A stretch of 46,603 nucleotides of DNA from Candidatus Yanofskyibacteriota bacterium (GCA_003151795.1 PLYL01000016.1:1-46603); one strand, 5' to 3'; numbered from the stretch's first letter, positions 33,000 through 42,906 are shown. Notes: generated by a model from the letters alone, not told the origin. Numbers and translations are program-made.

Positions 33000-34073
33000 A
33001 TGGAAAACCCGCAAAAATATCTTGAAGAGTTACTGACCGCGGCCGGCCAGAATGGCGCCTCGGATTTGCATCTCTCGCCTTCAGCTTATCCCACCCTCCG
33101 CGTCGACAGCCGGCTGGTCCCGCTCGTGAACCACGAAATTATGAGCACGGAGACGTTAAAAGACCTCGTTTCCGCCCTGCTCGGCCCGGAACGCCTGGCG
33201 CGTTTCCTCTTGGAAAAAGAAATCGACTTTTCGTTTGAACTCGGCGGGAACCGCTACCGCGTCAATGCCTACCAATCTCGGGGCTCTTACGCGGCCACAT
33301 TACGGCTCATTGCCAGCCAAATCAAGACCTTGGCCGAACTGGGCCTGCCCCCAATCCTGAATATTTTTACCAAACTTTCCCAAGGCTTTGTCCTAGTCGT
33401 CGGACCCAATGGACAAGGCAAGTCCACGACGATGGCCAGCCTGATCAATATTATCAACAAAGAACGGGGCGAGAAGATTATTACCATTGAAGATCCTATC
33501 GAATATATCTTCACGCCGGAAAAGAGCGTTATTGACCAGCGGGAAGTTTACCAGGACACGCTTTCGTTCGATAAAGCGATCCGTTCCTCCATCCGAGAAA
33601 ACGTTAATGTCTTGATGATTGGGGATATGCGGGACTACGAAACCATGAGCGCGGCCGCCACGGCCGCCGAGACCGGCCACTTGGTCTTCGCCAGCCTCCA
33701 CACCAACAGCGCTTCCCAGACGATCGAGCGCATCATCGACGGTTTCCCGCCCAGCCAACAATCCCAAATCCGCAACCAGCTCGCCTCCACTATTTCCGGC
33801 GTCGTTTCCCAGCGCCTCGTGCCTCGAATTCAAGGCGGACTCGTCCCGGCGGTGGAAGTGATGATTGCCACCTCGGCCGTCCGCGCCCTGATTCGAGACA
33901 ATAAGCCCCGCCAGCTCGATCAGACCATTGAGACTAGCCAGAATATTGGTATGATATCAATGGATAAGTCGTTAGCCGATTTGGTCAGGAAAAAAGAAAT
34001 CAGCCTCGAACGCGCGGAATTCTACTCCATCAATCCGGAAAATCTGCGCAACTACAGCAATGGAATCCCGTAG
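33000..34073 (+). CDS. pilT: Type IV pilus retraction ATPase PilT
   Basis: The 357-aa protein has an N-terminal PAS-like domain (ASDLHLSPSAYPTLRVDSRL) and the ATPase core with Walker A GPNGQGKSTTM near residue 135 (N and Q replace the usual T and S), Asp box TIEDPIEYIF, Walker B NVLMIGDMRDYETM and LVFASLHTNSA. PilT powers retraction, needed for twitching and DNA uptake. The unusual GDMRD in place of GEMRD is notable because that Glu is catalytic in most members; an Asp may alter the rate. Its stop codon lies within an inverted-repeat arm. Confidence 0.92.
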   Translation: MENPQKYLEELLTAAGQNGASDLHLSPSAYPTLRVDSRLVPLVNHEIMSTETLKDLVSALLGPERLARFLLEKEIDFSFELGGNRYRVNAYQSRGSYAATLRLIASQIKTLAELGLPPILNIFTKLSQGFVLVVGPNGQGKSTTMASLINIINKERGEKIITIEDPIEYIFTPEKSVIDQREVYQDTLSFDKAIRSSIRENVNVLMIGDMRDYETMSAAATAAETGHLVFASLHTNSASQTIERIIDGFPPSQQSQIRNQLASTISGVVSQRLVPRIQGGLVPAVEVMIATSAVRALIRDNKPRQLDQTIETSQNIGMISMDKSLADLVRKKEISLERAEFYSINPENLRNYSNGIP

Positions 34074-34175
34074 GAAGTCGCCCTTACGGGTTTGAAAGTC
34101 AAACGTTTAATTAAGTATCGTAGTGTCGGGTTCACACCAGAGTGTTTGACCGGCTTCTACGACTTCTGACGGGAT
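34065..34175. repeat. Imperfect inverted repeat between pilT and pilC
   Basis: ATCCCGTAGGAAGTCG (34065-34080) pairs with CGACTTCTGACGGGAT (34160-34175) with two mismatches. The left arm contains the pilT stop, and the right arm overlaps the pilC ATG. Confidence 0.7.
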
Positions 34176-35382
34176 GGAATATAAATATCAAGCCAAAAAT
34201 AACGCCGGCCAGATTGTGGAGGGGATTATCGACGCGCCCTCCCAAGACAGCGCCATTTCGATTCTCCACAACAAACAGCTCGTGGTCCTGTCGCTGATTC
34301 TCTTTAAGAAGGACGTGTTTTCTAAAGACTTGAACCAGGTCCTTTCCCGGACGACCAATAAAGATATCGTTGTCTTCACGCGCCAGCTTTCCACCCTCAT
34401 TGAAGCCGATATGCCCCTGGCCGAGGGCCTGCGCACCCTGGCCCAGCAGACCGAGAAACCGGGGTTGAAAAAAATAGTCATGGACGTCGCCAGCGCCGTC
34501 GAAGGCGGATCATCGCTATCCGTGGCCATGGCCGCTCACCCGAAAGTATTTACGGCTTTCTATATTAAGCTGGTTCAGGCGGGAGAAATTACAGGCAAGC
34601 TTGAGAGCTCACTCTCTTATCTGGCCGACTACCTCGAACACAGCCAGAGCATTAATTCAAAAATCACGGGCGCCTTGATTTATCCGGCCTTCGTCGTTTC
34701 GGCCATGATTATTGTCGGGTTGATTATGGGCATCTACGTCCTGCCCCAATTGCTTTCCGTCTTCAAAGACTGGGGCGTCGATTTGCCATTAAGCACCCGG
34801 ATTCTTATGGCCGGCACGGCATTCCTAAATGACTATATCTTCTATATTTTGGCAATTTTGGTCATTGCCGGGTTTTTACTGACCCGATTCCTCCGCAGTC
34901 CGCAAGGAAAAGTTTGGCGGGATAATCTCCTGGTCAATATGCCGGGGCTGGGCAGCGTGGTCCGAAACCTCTATTTGGCCCGCATGGCGGAGAGTCTTTC
35001 CACGCTTATTAAGTCGGGCATCTCAATTCTCGATGCGATCCACATCACTTCAGAATTGGTGGGCAATGAAAATTATCGGAAAATTATGCTCGACGCCGAA
35101 GAAAACGTCCGGAGCGGCGGCAGTATCTCCGAAATTCTTAGCCAGCACAAAGAAATGCCGCCCATGTTCAGTTCAATGGTCGCCATCGGCGAGCGGACCG
35201 GCAAGCTCGACTATATGCTCGAGTACGTTTCTAAATTCTACAAATCCGAATCGGACACGGCCATCGGCAGTATCACCCAGCTGATTGAACCGATCTTGGT
35301 GCTTGTTCTCGGCTTGGCCGTCGCTATCCTGGTGGCCAGTATTCTTCTGCCAATCTACAGCCTCGTCGGATCGGCCGGCTAA
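34174..35382 (+). CDS. pilC: Type IV pilus inner-membrane platform PilC
   Basis: The 402-aa protein has two T2SSF domains and three membrane helices (YPAFVVSAMIIVGLIMGIYV, YIFYILAILVIAGFLLTRFL, IEPILVLVLGLAVAILVASI). It begins with MEYKYQAKNNAGQIVEGIID, typical of the family. PilC couples the cytoplasmic ATPases to the growing pilus. Length is normal. Its ATG is embedded in the 3' arm of the preceding inverted repeat. Confidence 0.95.
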   Translation: MEYKYQAKNNAGQIVEGIIDAPSQDSAISILHNKQLVVLSLILFKKDVFSKDLNQVLSRTTNKDIVVFTRQLSTLIEADMPLAEGLRTLAQQTEKPGLKKIVMDVASAVEGGSSLSVAMAAHPKVFTAFYIKLVQAGEITGKLESSLSYLADYLEHSQSINSKITGALIYPAFVVSAMIIVGLIMGIYVLPQLLSVFKDWGVDLPLSTRILMAGTAFLNDYIFYILAILVIAGFLLTRFLRSPQGKVWRDNLLVNMPGLGSVVRNLYLARMAESLSTLIKSGISILDAIHITSELVGNENYRKIMLDAEENVRSGGSISEILSQHKEMPPMFSSMVAIGERTGKLDYMLEYVSKFYKSESDTAIGSITQLIEPILVLVLGLAVAILVASILLPIYSLVGSAG

Positions 35383-35518
35383 TCCCGCACATAACGGGTG
35401 CCTGCAATAGCGTTGCGACGCTTTCCGTGATTAAAAACATTCATCATACTGCAAGGTTTTTATTACTTAGTCATGCAATACTATTGCTTGAGTAACTAGC
35501 ACCCGTTATGTGCGGGAT
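35382..35518. repeat. Hairpin element, CCCGCACATAAC family, copy 3
   Basis: ATCCCGCACATAACGGGTGC (35382-35401) pairs perfectly with GCACCCGTTATGTGCGGGAT (35499-35518). It starts at the pilC stop codon and fills the pilC-pilin spacer. Confidence 0.88.
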
Positions 35519-35532
35519 GTTGATATCTCTGA

Positions 35533-35560
35533 TTGCGCTCTTTGAAACGTGGCCTATAAT
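35533..35560 (+). promoter_or_regulatory. Promoter of the major pilin gene
   Basis: TTGCGC and TATAAT are 16 bp apart, and the GTG start lies 28 bp downstream. This gives the pilin its own promoter inside the operon. Confidence 0.6.
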
Positions 35561-35588
35561 GAAGTTATTAAATTAATAAATCTCTTTC

Positions 35589-36095
35589 GTGCCTATTAAA
35601 AAATCGTTCCGGCTCTCTCGAGGCTTCACTTTAGTCGAATTGCTGGTGGTCATCGCCATCATCGGCGTCTTGGCCACTTTATTGCTCTTGCAGCTTGGCG
35701 TGGCCCGCCAGCGCGCCCGCGATGCCAAGCGCATTGCCGACGTCAATCAAGTCCGCACCGCCGTCGAGCTCTACTTCGACGACAATGGCCAATATCCGCA
35801 AGTGGCCACCTATGCCGGACTCGCTTCGCTCCTCGCGCCGAAATACTTAGTCCTCCTGCCGCTTGACGCGCTCAATCTTAGCCCGTTCGTCTACAATTAC
35901 GCTTACAACGGCAACACGAAATATCAGATTTCGGCGACCCTGGAGCAGTGGGCTCAAGCCTTGAACTCCGACGCCGACATCAATTCCACCGCCGGCGGTT
36001 GGACCGGCCAGACGGTAGACGGTTCCAAAGATTCCAAAACCGACTGCGCGACTCCTTCCACGACCGCTTGTATCTACGACCAGGGCCAGAACTAA
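35589..36095 (+). CDS. Type IV pilin (major pilin candidate)
   Basis: The 168-aa protein (GTG start) has a type III signal: short basic leader SFRLSRG, cleavage before FTLVELLVVIAIIGVLATLL with Glu at position 5, then a GspG-like globular domain (RQRARDAKRIADVNQVRTAV) and two C-terminal cysteines (DCATPSTTAC) that can form a disulfide loop. Its own promoter and the terminator at 36105 favour strong independent expression, as expected for the main subunit. It is also close to GspG pseudopilins. Confidence 0.92.
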   Translation: MPIKKSFRLSRGFTLVELLVVIAIIGVLATLLLLQLGVARQRARDAKRIADVNQVRTAVELYFDDNGQYPQVATYAGLASLLAPKYLVLLPLDALNLSPFVYNYAYNGNTKYQISATLEQWAQALNSDADINSTAGGWTGQTVDGSKDSKTDCATPSTTACIYDQGQN

Positions 36096-36104
36096 CTCTC
36101 GTCC

Positions 36105-36132
36105 AAATCACCCCGCCCTGGCGGGGTGATTT
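36105..36132 (+). terminator. Pilin gene terminator
   Basis: AAATCACCCCGCC pairs with GGCGGGGTGATTT over 13 bp, followed by TTG. It lies 9 bp past the pilin stop. Confidence 0.8.
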
Positions 36133-36150
36133 TGTGTTATGATTTAGTTA

Positions 36151-36903
36151 ATGACACCGGCCATTATTCTCGCCGTCATCGGCGGACTTATTTACGGAAG
36201 CTTTCTCAACGTTCTGTTGTGGCGGCTGCCGGAAGGAGAGGGGGTTAACGGCCGGTCGCGCTGCCGGTCCTGCCATCATACACTGGCATGGTATGATCTT
36301 ATTCCGATTGTAAGTTTTATCGCCCTTCAGGGAAAATGCCGATATTGCCGCGAACGCATTCATCTTCGCTATCCTTTGGTCGAACTGGCGGCGGCGGCGG
36401 TTCTCGGAATCTTCTTTGCCGTCCGAATACCGTCCCTGAACATCGAGACTATCATCGACATTTTCGGCCTCTTGATATTAGTAAGCTTATTTTTCTTCGA
36501 TCTTTTCTATTTTATCCTGCCGGACGCCATCATATTCCCCGCTATCGGCGTATACGCCGTCTATGACCTTGCCAAACTCGCGCATCCGCTCCCGTATTTC
36601 CTGACCGCATTACTTGCGGCGAGTTTTTTTGCTATACTTTACACAATCTCCGGCGGGAAAAAGCTCGGCTTCGGCGACGTCAAGCTGGCCATCCTGCTGG
36701 GGCTGATATTCGGTTATCCGCTCGGGTTTGTAACCGTGGTCTTAGGCATCTGGCTGGCCGCGCTCGTCGCCCTGGGCCTCCTGCTCACGGGCCGGGCCAA
36801 GCGGACAGACGCCATTCCGCTGGGTTCTTTTTTAGCCATTGCCGCCATCGTCTCGATTATTTTTTATCATGAAACATTTCCTTTCATTTCCCTGTTCCGC
36901 TAA
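36151..36903 (+). CDS. pilD: Prepilin peptidase/N-methyltransferase PilD
   Basis: The 250-aa membrane protein has the N-terminal methyltransferase segment with GSFLNVLLWRLP and two CxxC pairs (CRSC, CRYC), then the aspartic peptidase part with FFDLFYFILPD and GFGDVKLAILLGL carrying the GxGD motif. It cleaves prepilins after Gly and methylates the new N-terminus. All pilin-like genes around it are substrates by motif. Confidence 0.94.
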   Translation: MTPAIILAVIGGLIYGSFLNVLLWRLPEGEGVNGRSRCRSCHHTLAWYDLIPIVSFIALQGKCRYCRERIHLRYPLVELAAAAVLGIFFAVRIPSLNIETIIDIFGLLILVSLFFFDLFYFILPDAIIFPAIGVYAVYDLAKLAHPLPYFLTALLAASFFAILYTISGGKKLGFGDVKLAILLGLIFGYPLGFVTVVLGIWLAALVALGLLLTGRAKRTDAIPLGSFLAIAAIVSIIFYHETFPFISLFR

Positions 36904-37447
36904 AAAAAGCCTGGTCCGGCAAGCCGGATTCACCCTCGTGGAGATGGCGGTGGTCGCCGGGATTATCGGGTTTTTAAGCACCGCGCTCATTATTGATTTT
37001 TCCCGGACGCGAATCGATGTCGACCAAAGCGCCAGCCTGGTCATGGCCACCGTCCGCGAAGCCCAGACCAGAGCCGTTTCCAGTACGGTCTACGGCGGTT
37101 ATAATCCCTGCGGTTACGGCGTTCACTATGTTTCACCCACCCAGCTCGCGATTTATATCGGCCCGGACGCCTCGACGGTAGATTGCCCGAGTATCGCCAA
37201 CAAAAACTATCAGCCCGGCCAAGACGTGCTTCTCGCCCACCAGTCATTCAGCGATCCCAAAATCCAATTCATCAGCCCTTTTAACGATATCTTCTTCCTG
37301 CCGCCGGATCCAAAAACATATTTGAATAACGATGCTTCGCTCAACCAATCGCCAATCGGCATCCAAATCGGCGCGATTGGCGGGACGTGTCCCGCAAATT
37401 GCCGGACCATATTTGTCTATCCGTCCGGCAAAATCGAATCCCAATGA
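36869..37447 (+). CDS. Minor pilin-like protein (GspH/FimT type)
   Basis: The 192-aa protein (from MKHFLSFPCSAKKSLVRQAG) has the prepilin cleavage site before FTLVEMAVVAGIIGFLSTAL with Glu5. The globular part begins with RTRIDVDQSASLVMATVREA, similar to GspH/FimT. It overlaps the end of pilD by 35 bp and the next gene by 4 bp. Such minor pilins form the tip that starts assembly and may bind DNA. Confidence 0.85.
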   Translation: MKHFLSFPCSAKKSLVRQAGFTLVEMAVVAGIIGFLSTALIIDFSRTRIDVDQSASLVMATVREAQTRAVSSTVYGGYNPCGYGVHYVSPTQLAIYIGPDASTVDCPSIANKNYQPGQDVLLAHQSFSDPKIQFISPFNDIFFLPPDPKTYLNNDASLNQSPIGIQIGAIGGTCPANCRTIFVYPSGKIESQ

Positions 37448-37926
37448 CGCATAATAATTTTCAAAAAGGTTTCACTTTGGTCGAAACGCTCGTCACGCTC
37501 GTGATTCTGACCGTCGCCCTCATTCCAATTCTCAATCTCTCTAGCGGCGCTTCAAGAGTCAGCTCGGACATTCAGAACAATCTCGTCGCGGCCGGCCTGG
37601 CCCAAGAGGGCGTCGAGGTCATCCACGCCATCCGCGACACGAACTGGTTTAACAATCAGGCTTTCGACTCGGGTTTGAGCGACGGCGTCTATCAGGTCGA
37701 ATGGAATTCCACAACGTTACTTTCGCTCGATAGCAATCCCGTGCTGAACTTAAACAACGGCCGCTACACCTACTCGGGCGGGACCCCGACCAAATTCACC
37801 CGAACCGTCACCATCACCAAAATTAACACGGGGGAATTGCGAGTCGTCAGCCAAGTTACGTGGCTGGGCCGGGCCAATGACGCCAAATCAATCTCGGCTG
37901 AAGACCATTTATTTAACTGGAAATAA
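37444..37926 (+). CDS. Minor pilin-like protein (GspI/PilV type)
   Basis: The 160-aa protein starts MTHNNFQKG and is cleaved before FTLVETLVTLVILTVALIPI. The following NLSSGASRVSSDIQNNLVAA and GLAQEGVEVIHAIRDTNWF match the PilV/GspI group, with the helix that carries ExxR/N residues. The ATG overlaps the previous stop. It is part of the minor pilin set H-I-J-X. Confidence 0.86.
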   Translation: MTHNNFQKGFTLVETLVTLVILTVALIPILNLSSGASRVSSDIQNNLVAAGLAQEGVEVIHAIRDTNWFNNQAFDSGLSDGVYQVEWNSTTLLSLDSNPVLNLNNGRYTYSGGTPTKFTRTVTITKINTGELRVVSQVTWLGRANDAKSISAEDHLFNWK

Positions 37927-37931
37927 TATTG

Positions 37932-38516
37932 ATGAAATTCCAAATTACAAAATCCAAATTACAAAAAGGACTTGCCCGCCTGAATTTTTGGAACAAAAAA
38001 TCTGGCGGGTTTACGATCGTCGAAGTTCTCGTGTCGGCGCTTGTTTTCTCAATAATCGCCATCGTGGTCAGCGGGCTGTTCGTCCAAATCCTGGACCTAG
38101 AGCAACGGTCATTCGCGTCCCAAAAGATTCAAGAAAACGGTCTCTTTATCATGGAACTCATGTCCCGCGAGATTCGAGTGAGCCAAATAGTAGACACTGA
38201 TCAAACACCGCAGGGGGATTCAATAAATTGTACTCTGACTTCGCTGACGATTCGCCACCCCGTTAATGGCACTATCACGTATACCCTCGCTAATGGCGTG
38301 CTCCAGCGAATCGCCGACGGAATCACAACGGATTTGAGCTCATCCGGCGTAGCATTTTCCCGTTTGAATTTTTGTCTTATGGGTTCCGGCCCGACCGACC
38401 ACCAGCAGGCCCGAGTGGCGATTCTGGCGTCAATCCAGAATAAAACCGGCAAAGAAATTTTAACCACCAGCTTAGAGACAACGGTCTCATCCCGCGATGT
38501 TCAAACCGAATTTTAA
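37932..38516 (+). CDS. Minor pilin-like protein (GspJ/PilW type)
   Basis: The 194-aa protein has a longer basic leader (MKFQITKSKLQKGLARLNFW) before the cleavage site GG/FTIVEVLVSALVFSIIAIVV with Glu5. The globular region (IQENGLFIMELMSREIRVSQ) matches PilW/GspJ. It overlaps the following gene by about 20 bp. Function is inferred from order and family. Confidence 0.85.
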   Translation: MKFQITKSKLQKGLARLNFWNKKSGGFTIVEVLVSALVFSIIAIVVSGLFVQILDLEQRSFASQKIQENGLFIMELMSREIRVSQIVDTDQTPQGDSINCTLTSLTIRHPVNGTITYTLANGVLQRIADGITTDLSSSGVAFSRLNFCLMGSGPTDHQQARVAILASIQNKTGKEILTTSLETTVSSRDVQTEF

Positions 38517-38928
38517 AAATAATCAGCGAGGTTCCGCCCCTCACATGAAGAACCGTGGCCACTTAGTGGCCTGGTCTGCATGCGGCTCTTCATGTGAGGG
38601 GTCCGTAATTATATTTACGCTTTTGATATTGGGGAGTATGCTGGCCATAACCTTGGCCCTGGCAGGTATTTACTTGCCCAAACTGCGGGCGGTCGGGGAT
38701 GCCGGCGCCGGTTCCGTCGGCGCCATCTACGCCGCCGATAGCGCTTTGGAGTGGTGCATTTATACCAATCGCGCGAATCCGGCGCTCCCCCCGCCGGTTA
38801 TGGCTAATGGCGCGACCTATAAAATCTTGCCTGCCAATGCCGCCGATTGCACGGCCTTGCCCCTCAATAACCAAGTCGTCGGCACCTATCGCAATGTCAG
38901 CCGTTCCCTGCAGGTAACCACGCCTTGA
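38497..38928 (+). CDS. PilX-like minor pilin protein with in-frame hairpin insertion
   Basis: The 143-aa protein has an N-terminal leader ending NQRGS, an inserted segment of about 23 residues (APHMKNRGHLVAWSACGSSC), then a membrane helix VIIFTLLILGSMLAITLALA and a small outer domain with AADSALEWCIYTN, typical of PilX-type proteins. Without the insertion the leader and helix would join as in relatives (QRGS-VIIFTLLI). The insertion is exactly the hairpin element at 38537-38601. The insertion sits at the prepilin processing site, so cleavage may be impaired. Confidence 0.8.
   Translation: MFKPNFKNNQRGSAPHMKNRGHLVAWSACGSSCEGSVIIFTLLILGSMLAITLALAGIYLPKLRAVGDAGAGSVGAIYAADSALEWCIYTNRANPALPPPVMANGATYKILPANAADCTALPLNNQVVGTYRNVSRSLQVTTP
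38537..38601. repeat. Hairpin element, CCCCTCAC family, copy 1 (inside pilX-like gene)
   Basis: CCCCTCACATGAAGA (38537-38551) pairs perfectly with TCTTCATGTGAGGGG (38587-38601). The loop contains a further GGCCAC/GTGGCC hairpin. It is translated in frame. Confidence 0.85.
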
Positions 38929-38957
38929 AATAAGGAACAATGAACAAGGACCACTGA

Positions 38958-41009
<2,052 letters not shown>

Positions 41010-41017
41010 CACTCTTC

Positions 41018-41051
41018 GACTTATAATTTAGCGTACGCCAAATTATAAGTC
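41018..41051. terminator. Bidirectional hairpin between ligA and the reverse transcriptase gene
   Basis: GACTTATAATTT pairs perfectly with AAATTATAAGTC (12 bp). It lies between converging genes, and the RT stop codon is in one arm. Confidence 0.6.
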
Positions 41052-42032
41052 ATCCATGATTTTATTTTGTAGCTTCTTTGTATTGCCATGACTCAATAAG
41101 CCAAGATATGATTGCTTCACGGCCCCGTTTCCTTGTTTGGCTTTTAAATTCCTTATCATTCGTCTTTTTGTCGTCGTTCTCAAGACTCGATGATTAGGAA
41201 AATGAACCCAGCCCAGAAAATCAACGCCGGAAAATATGGTCCTAACAGAAACCTTGTCAGGATGTAGCTCCAGTTTCAAGCGTTCAGAAAGGAAAGTTTT
41301 AATCTCGGATAAAATTTCTCCAAGCCGAGCTTTGTCTTTCTCTAAAATGACAAAATCATCAGCATATCTAATATAGTATCTCGCTTTTAGGCGATGTTTC
41401 ACAAATTGATCGAACTCATTTAAATATATATTCACCAGAAGTTGAGAGGTTAGGTTTCCTAGAGGCAGACCGATTCCTTCACGAACAGAGAAACTTTGAA
41501 GTATCAGTCTGAACAAATGAATTATATTTTGATCCTCAATATATTTCTCGAGAATAGACAAAAGAATCCCGTGATCAATGGAAGCAAAGAATTTTCGAAT
41601 ATCGCATTTCAAAACCCAGACCGTTTCTTTCCGGTTATTTGATAGCTGCCACACAAATCTTTTAAGTTTCCTAATCGCTTTGTGTGTCGCTTTGTCATAA
41701 CGGCACGAATATGAATCGGGTATAAATGTCCGATCAAAAAACGGATAGAGTTGCCGATATATGGCGCGATGGAGCAATCTGTCTCGAACGCTTGCCTTAT
41801 GGATATTCCTCGGCTTCGGGTCGGAGATATTAAATGCCTCATATCCTCGATGCCGATATGTCCGAGCGACAAGATCATTATGAAGAGAAATAATATTGCT
41901 CATCAAATTCCTCTCAAACTCCTGCACGTCTTTTCGTTGATGCTTCCCAACTATAAATTCTCTCCATGCGCCAAGGAGATTTTCTAAAGATATGATACTA
42001 TCGTAGGTATGAGTGAATCTAATTCGAGCCAT
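41043..42032 (-). CDS. DGR reverse transcriptase
   Basis: The 329-aa protein is a retroelement RT with the DGR-type signature GLPLGNLTSQLLVNIYLNEF (the [LIV]GNxxSQ motif) and the catalytic YADD box in RYYIRYADDFVIL. Other RT motifs are VLKCDIRKFFASIDHGILL and GVDFLGWVHFP. There is no maturase or endonuclease domain, which fits a DGR RT and not a group II intron. It would copy the TR RNA with errors at adenines. TR lies 0.4 kb upstream on the same strand, then the target gene. Its start overlaps the 5' end of the divergent avd gene. Confidence 0.95.
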   Translation of the reverse strand: MARIRFTHTYDSIISLENLLGAWREFIVGKHQRKDVQEFERNLMSNIISLHNDLVARTYRHRGYEAFNISDPKPRNIHKASVRDRLLHRAIYRQLYPFFDRTFIPDSYSCRYDKATHKAIRKLKRFVWQLSNNRKETVWVLKCDIRKFFASIDHGILLSILEKYIEDQNIIHLFRLILQSFSVREGIGLPLGNLTSQLLVNIYLNEFDQFVKHRLKARYYIRYADDFVILEKDKARLGEILSEIKTFLSERLKLELHPDKVSVRTIFSGVDFLGWVHFPNHRVLRTTTKRRMIRNLKAKQGNGAVKQSYLGLLSHGNTKKLQNKIMDDL

Positions 42033-42421
42033 AATCCTTTAAGCCCCCCCCCAGGCTTCTGCCACTTCTGCAGAAAGTTAAGAGTGTTTATCTCATCTGG
42101 TTTCAATATTACCAAACTCTCCCGCGAGGACATAAATACACGCTCGGCCAGCAGATAGATATTCTGTGGATAGAAATTATAAAATCAATTTCAAGTGCGG
42201 CGTTTTTGCCCCGAACAGAAAAGCTTCCTTTCATACGGCTTGCGATACAACGAGTAGATACCTTAAAAATACTTTTGATGGTTCTGTGGGAAGCAAAATC
42301 GCTTCAAGACAAAAGATATGGACTTCTCTCGATGGAAATTGAAACTATCGGCAAAATGCTCGGCGGCTGGTATGGACAAGTCACAAAACAAAACTCCCTC
42401 GGAGTGCCGAAGGAGAAATGA
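42009..42421 (+). CDS. avd: DGR accessory protein Avd, start disrupted at a C9 tract
   Basis: The plus-strand frame from 42059 to the TGA at 42421 encodes a full four-helix Avd-type protein: LLPLLQKVKSVYLIWFQYY, LPRGHKYTLGQQIDILWIEI, FLPRTEKLPFIRLAIQRVDT and the signature SMEIETIGKMLGGWYGQ. Avd forms a basic pentamer that binds the RT and template RNA and is needed for mutagenic cDNA synthesis. The track reports only the last 71 codons from a TTG. The nearest ATG (42009, MSESNSSHNPLS) is joined to this frame through nine Cs at 42044-42052; ten would restore it. A slip, phase switch, CTG start or sequence error are all possible. It is antisense to the RT-TR strand. Confidence 0.85.
42044..42052. 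repeat. C9 homopolymer at the avd 5' end
   Basis: Nine consecutive Cs separate the only upstream ATG from the Avd frame by one base. Confidence 0.85.
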
Positions 42422-42430
42422 AGATAGTTT

Positions 42431-42555
42431 CGAGCAGAGCCGCGGGATTGTTGTCGTTCCAATCGTTGTCGAGCCAGTTGTAGTTCCGGTGCCACGCACC
42501 GTCGTTGAAGTACAGGTAGCGGACGTACAGGTTGTCGGTCTTCGGATTGCGGTTG
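42431..42555 (-). repeat. DGR template repeat (TR)
   Basis: The 125-nt segment aligns without gaps to 42915-43039. On the minus strand it reads through ten AAC or AAT codons (for example AAC TAC AAC TGG CTC GAC AAC). Twelve positions differ from VR: 11 of its 33 adenines and one of its 92 other bases. It is not part of any protein gene. Its 3' end shares the 17-nt GC-rich run TCCCGCGGCTCTGCTCG with VR, a candidate initiation-of-mutagenic-homology site. The avd stop codon ends 9 bp beyond it. Confidence 0.95.
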
Positions 42556-42795
42556 CGTAGAGCGCGCCATCCAAGTCTTCACCGCCCATTGAAGGCCCGT
42601 GCCGATCTCTGGGCTGTATTTCATGCCGTATCTAAAATACGTTAGCACGCTCTACCAAGTATCTTTATTTTTTAAAGTTTCTGCATACGTCACGCTATCT
42701 CGGTCCGACAAGGACAGAAATATTCTGAACGCATGGATACTGGCTTCGGCATCTGGAGACTTTCGTCCCCAGCATATTCGCCTAACGCCGTTTTT

Positions 42796-42801
42796 ATTAT
42801 A
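42796..42801 (-). promoter_or_regulatory. Possible -10 box for TR/RT transcription
   Basis: TATAAT on the minus strand lies between the target terminator and TR, about 240 bp upstream of TR. The -35 region (TATTTC, 17 bp away) is poor. This is a weak candidate. Confidence 0.35.
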
Positions 42802-42824
42802 CAAAATTTTTTAAAATAGAAATA

Positions 42825-42864
42825 GCCCTGATAGGATTCGCTTGGGGGCAAATCCTATCAGGGC
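42825..42864 (-). terminator. Strong hairpin downstream of the DGR target
   Basis: GCCCTGATAGGATT pairs perfectly with AATCCTATCAGGGC (14 bp, 12-nt loop), followed on the minus strand by TATTTCTATTTT. It lies 42 bp past the target stop and could be a terminator, the post-VR hairpin known from some DGRs, or both. Apart from this and the -10 box, the 42556-42906 gap shows no gene. Confidence 0.8.
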
Positions 42865-42906
42865 AGAGGTTCAGAGGGCCAGGACTTAGCGCCCTAGAAC
42901 CCAGCG

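Noticed and set aside
35948-36142. Small ORF overlapping the pilin 3' end
   Set aside because: It is a shadow frame of the pilin gene and its terminator.
41043-42032. Group II intron or retron reverse transcriptase
   Set aside because: No maturase or endonuclease domain and no intron or msr-msd structure is visible. The GNLTSQ motif and the TR/VR pair fit a DGR.
42263-42648. Minus-strand ORFs across TR as a second target gene
   Set aside because: They are short, have no family signal outside TR and read antisense to avd. TR is non-coding in DGRs.
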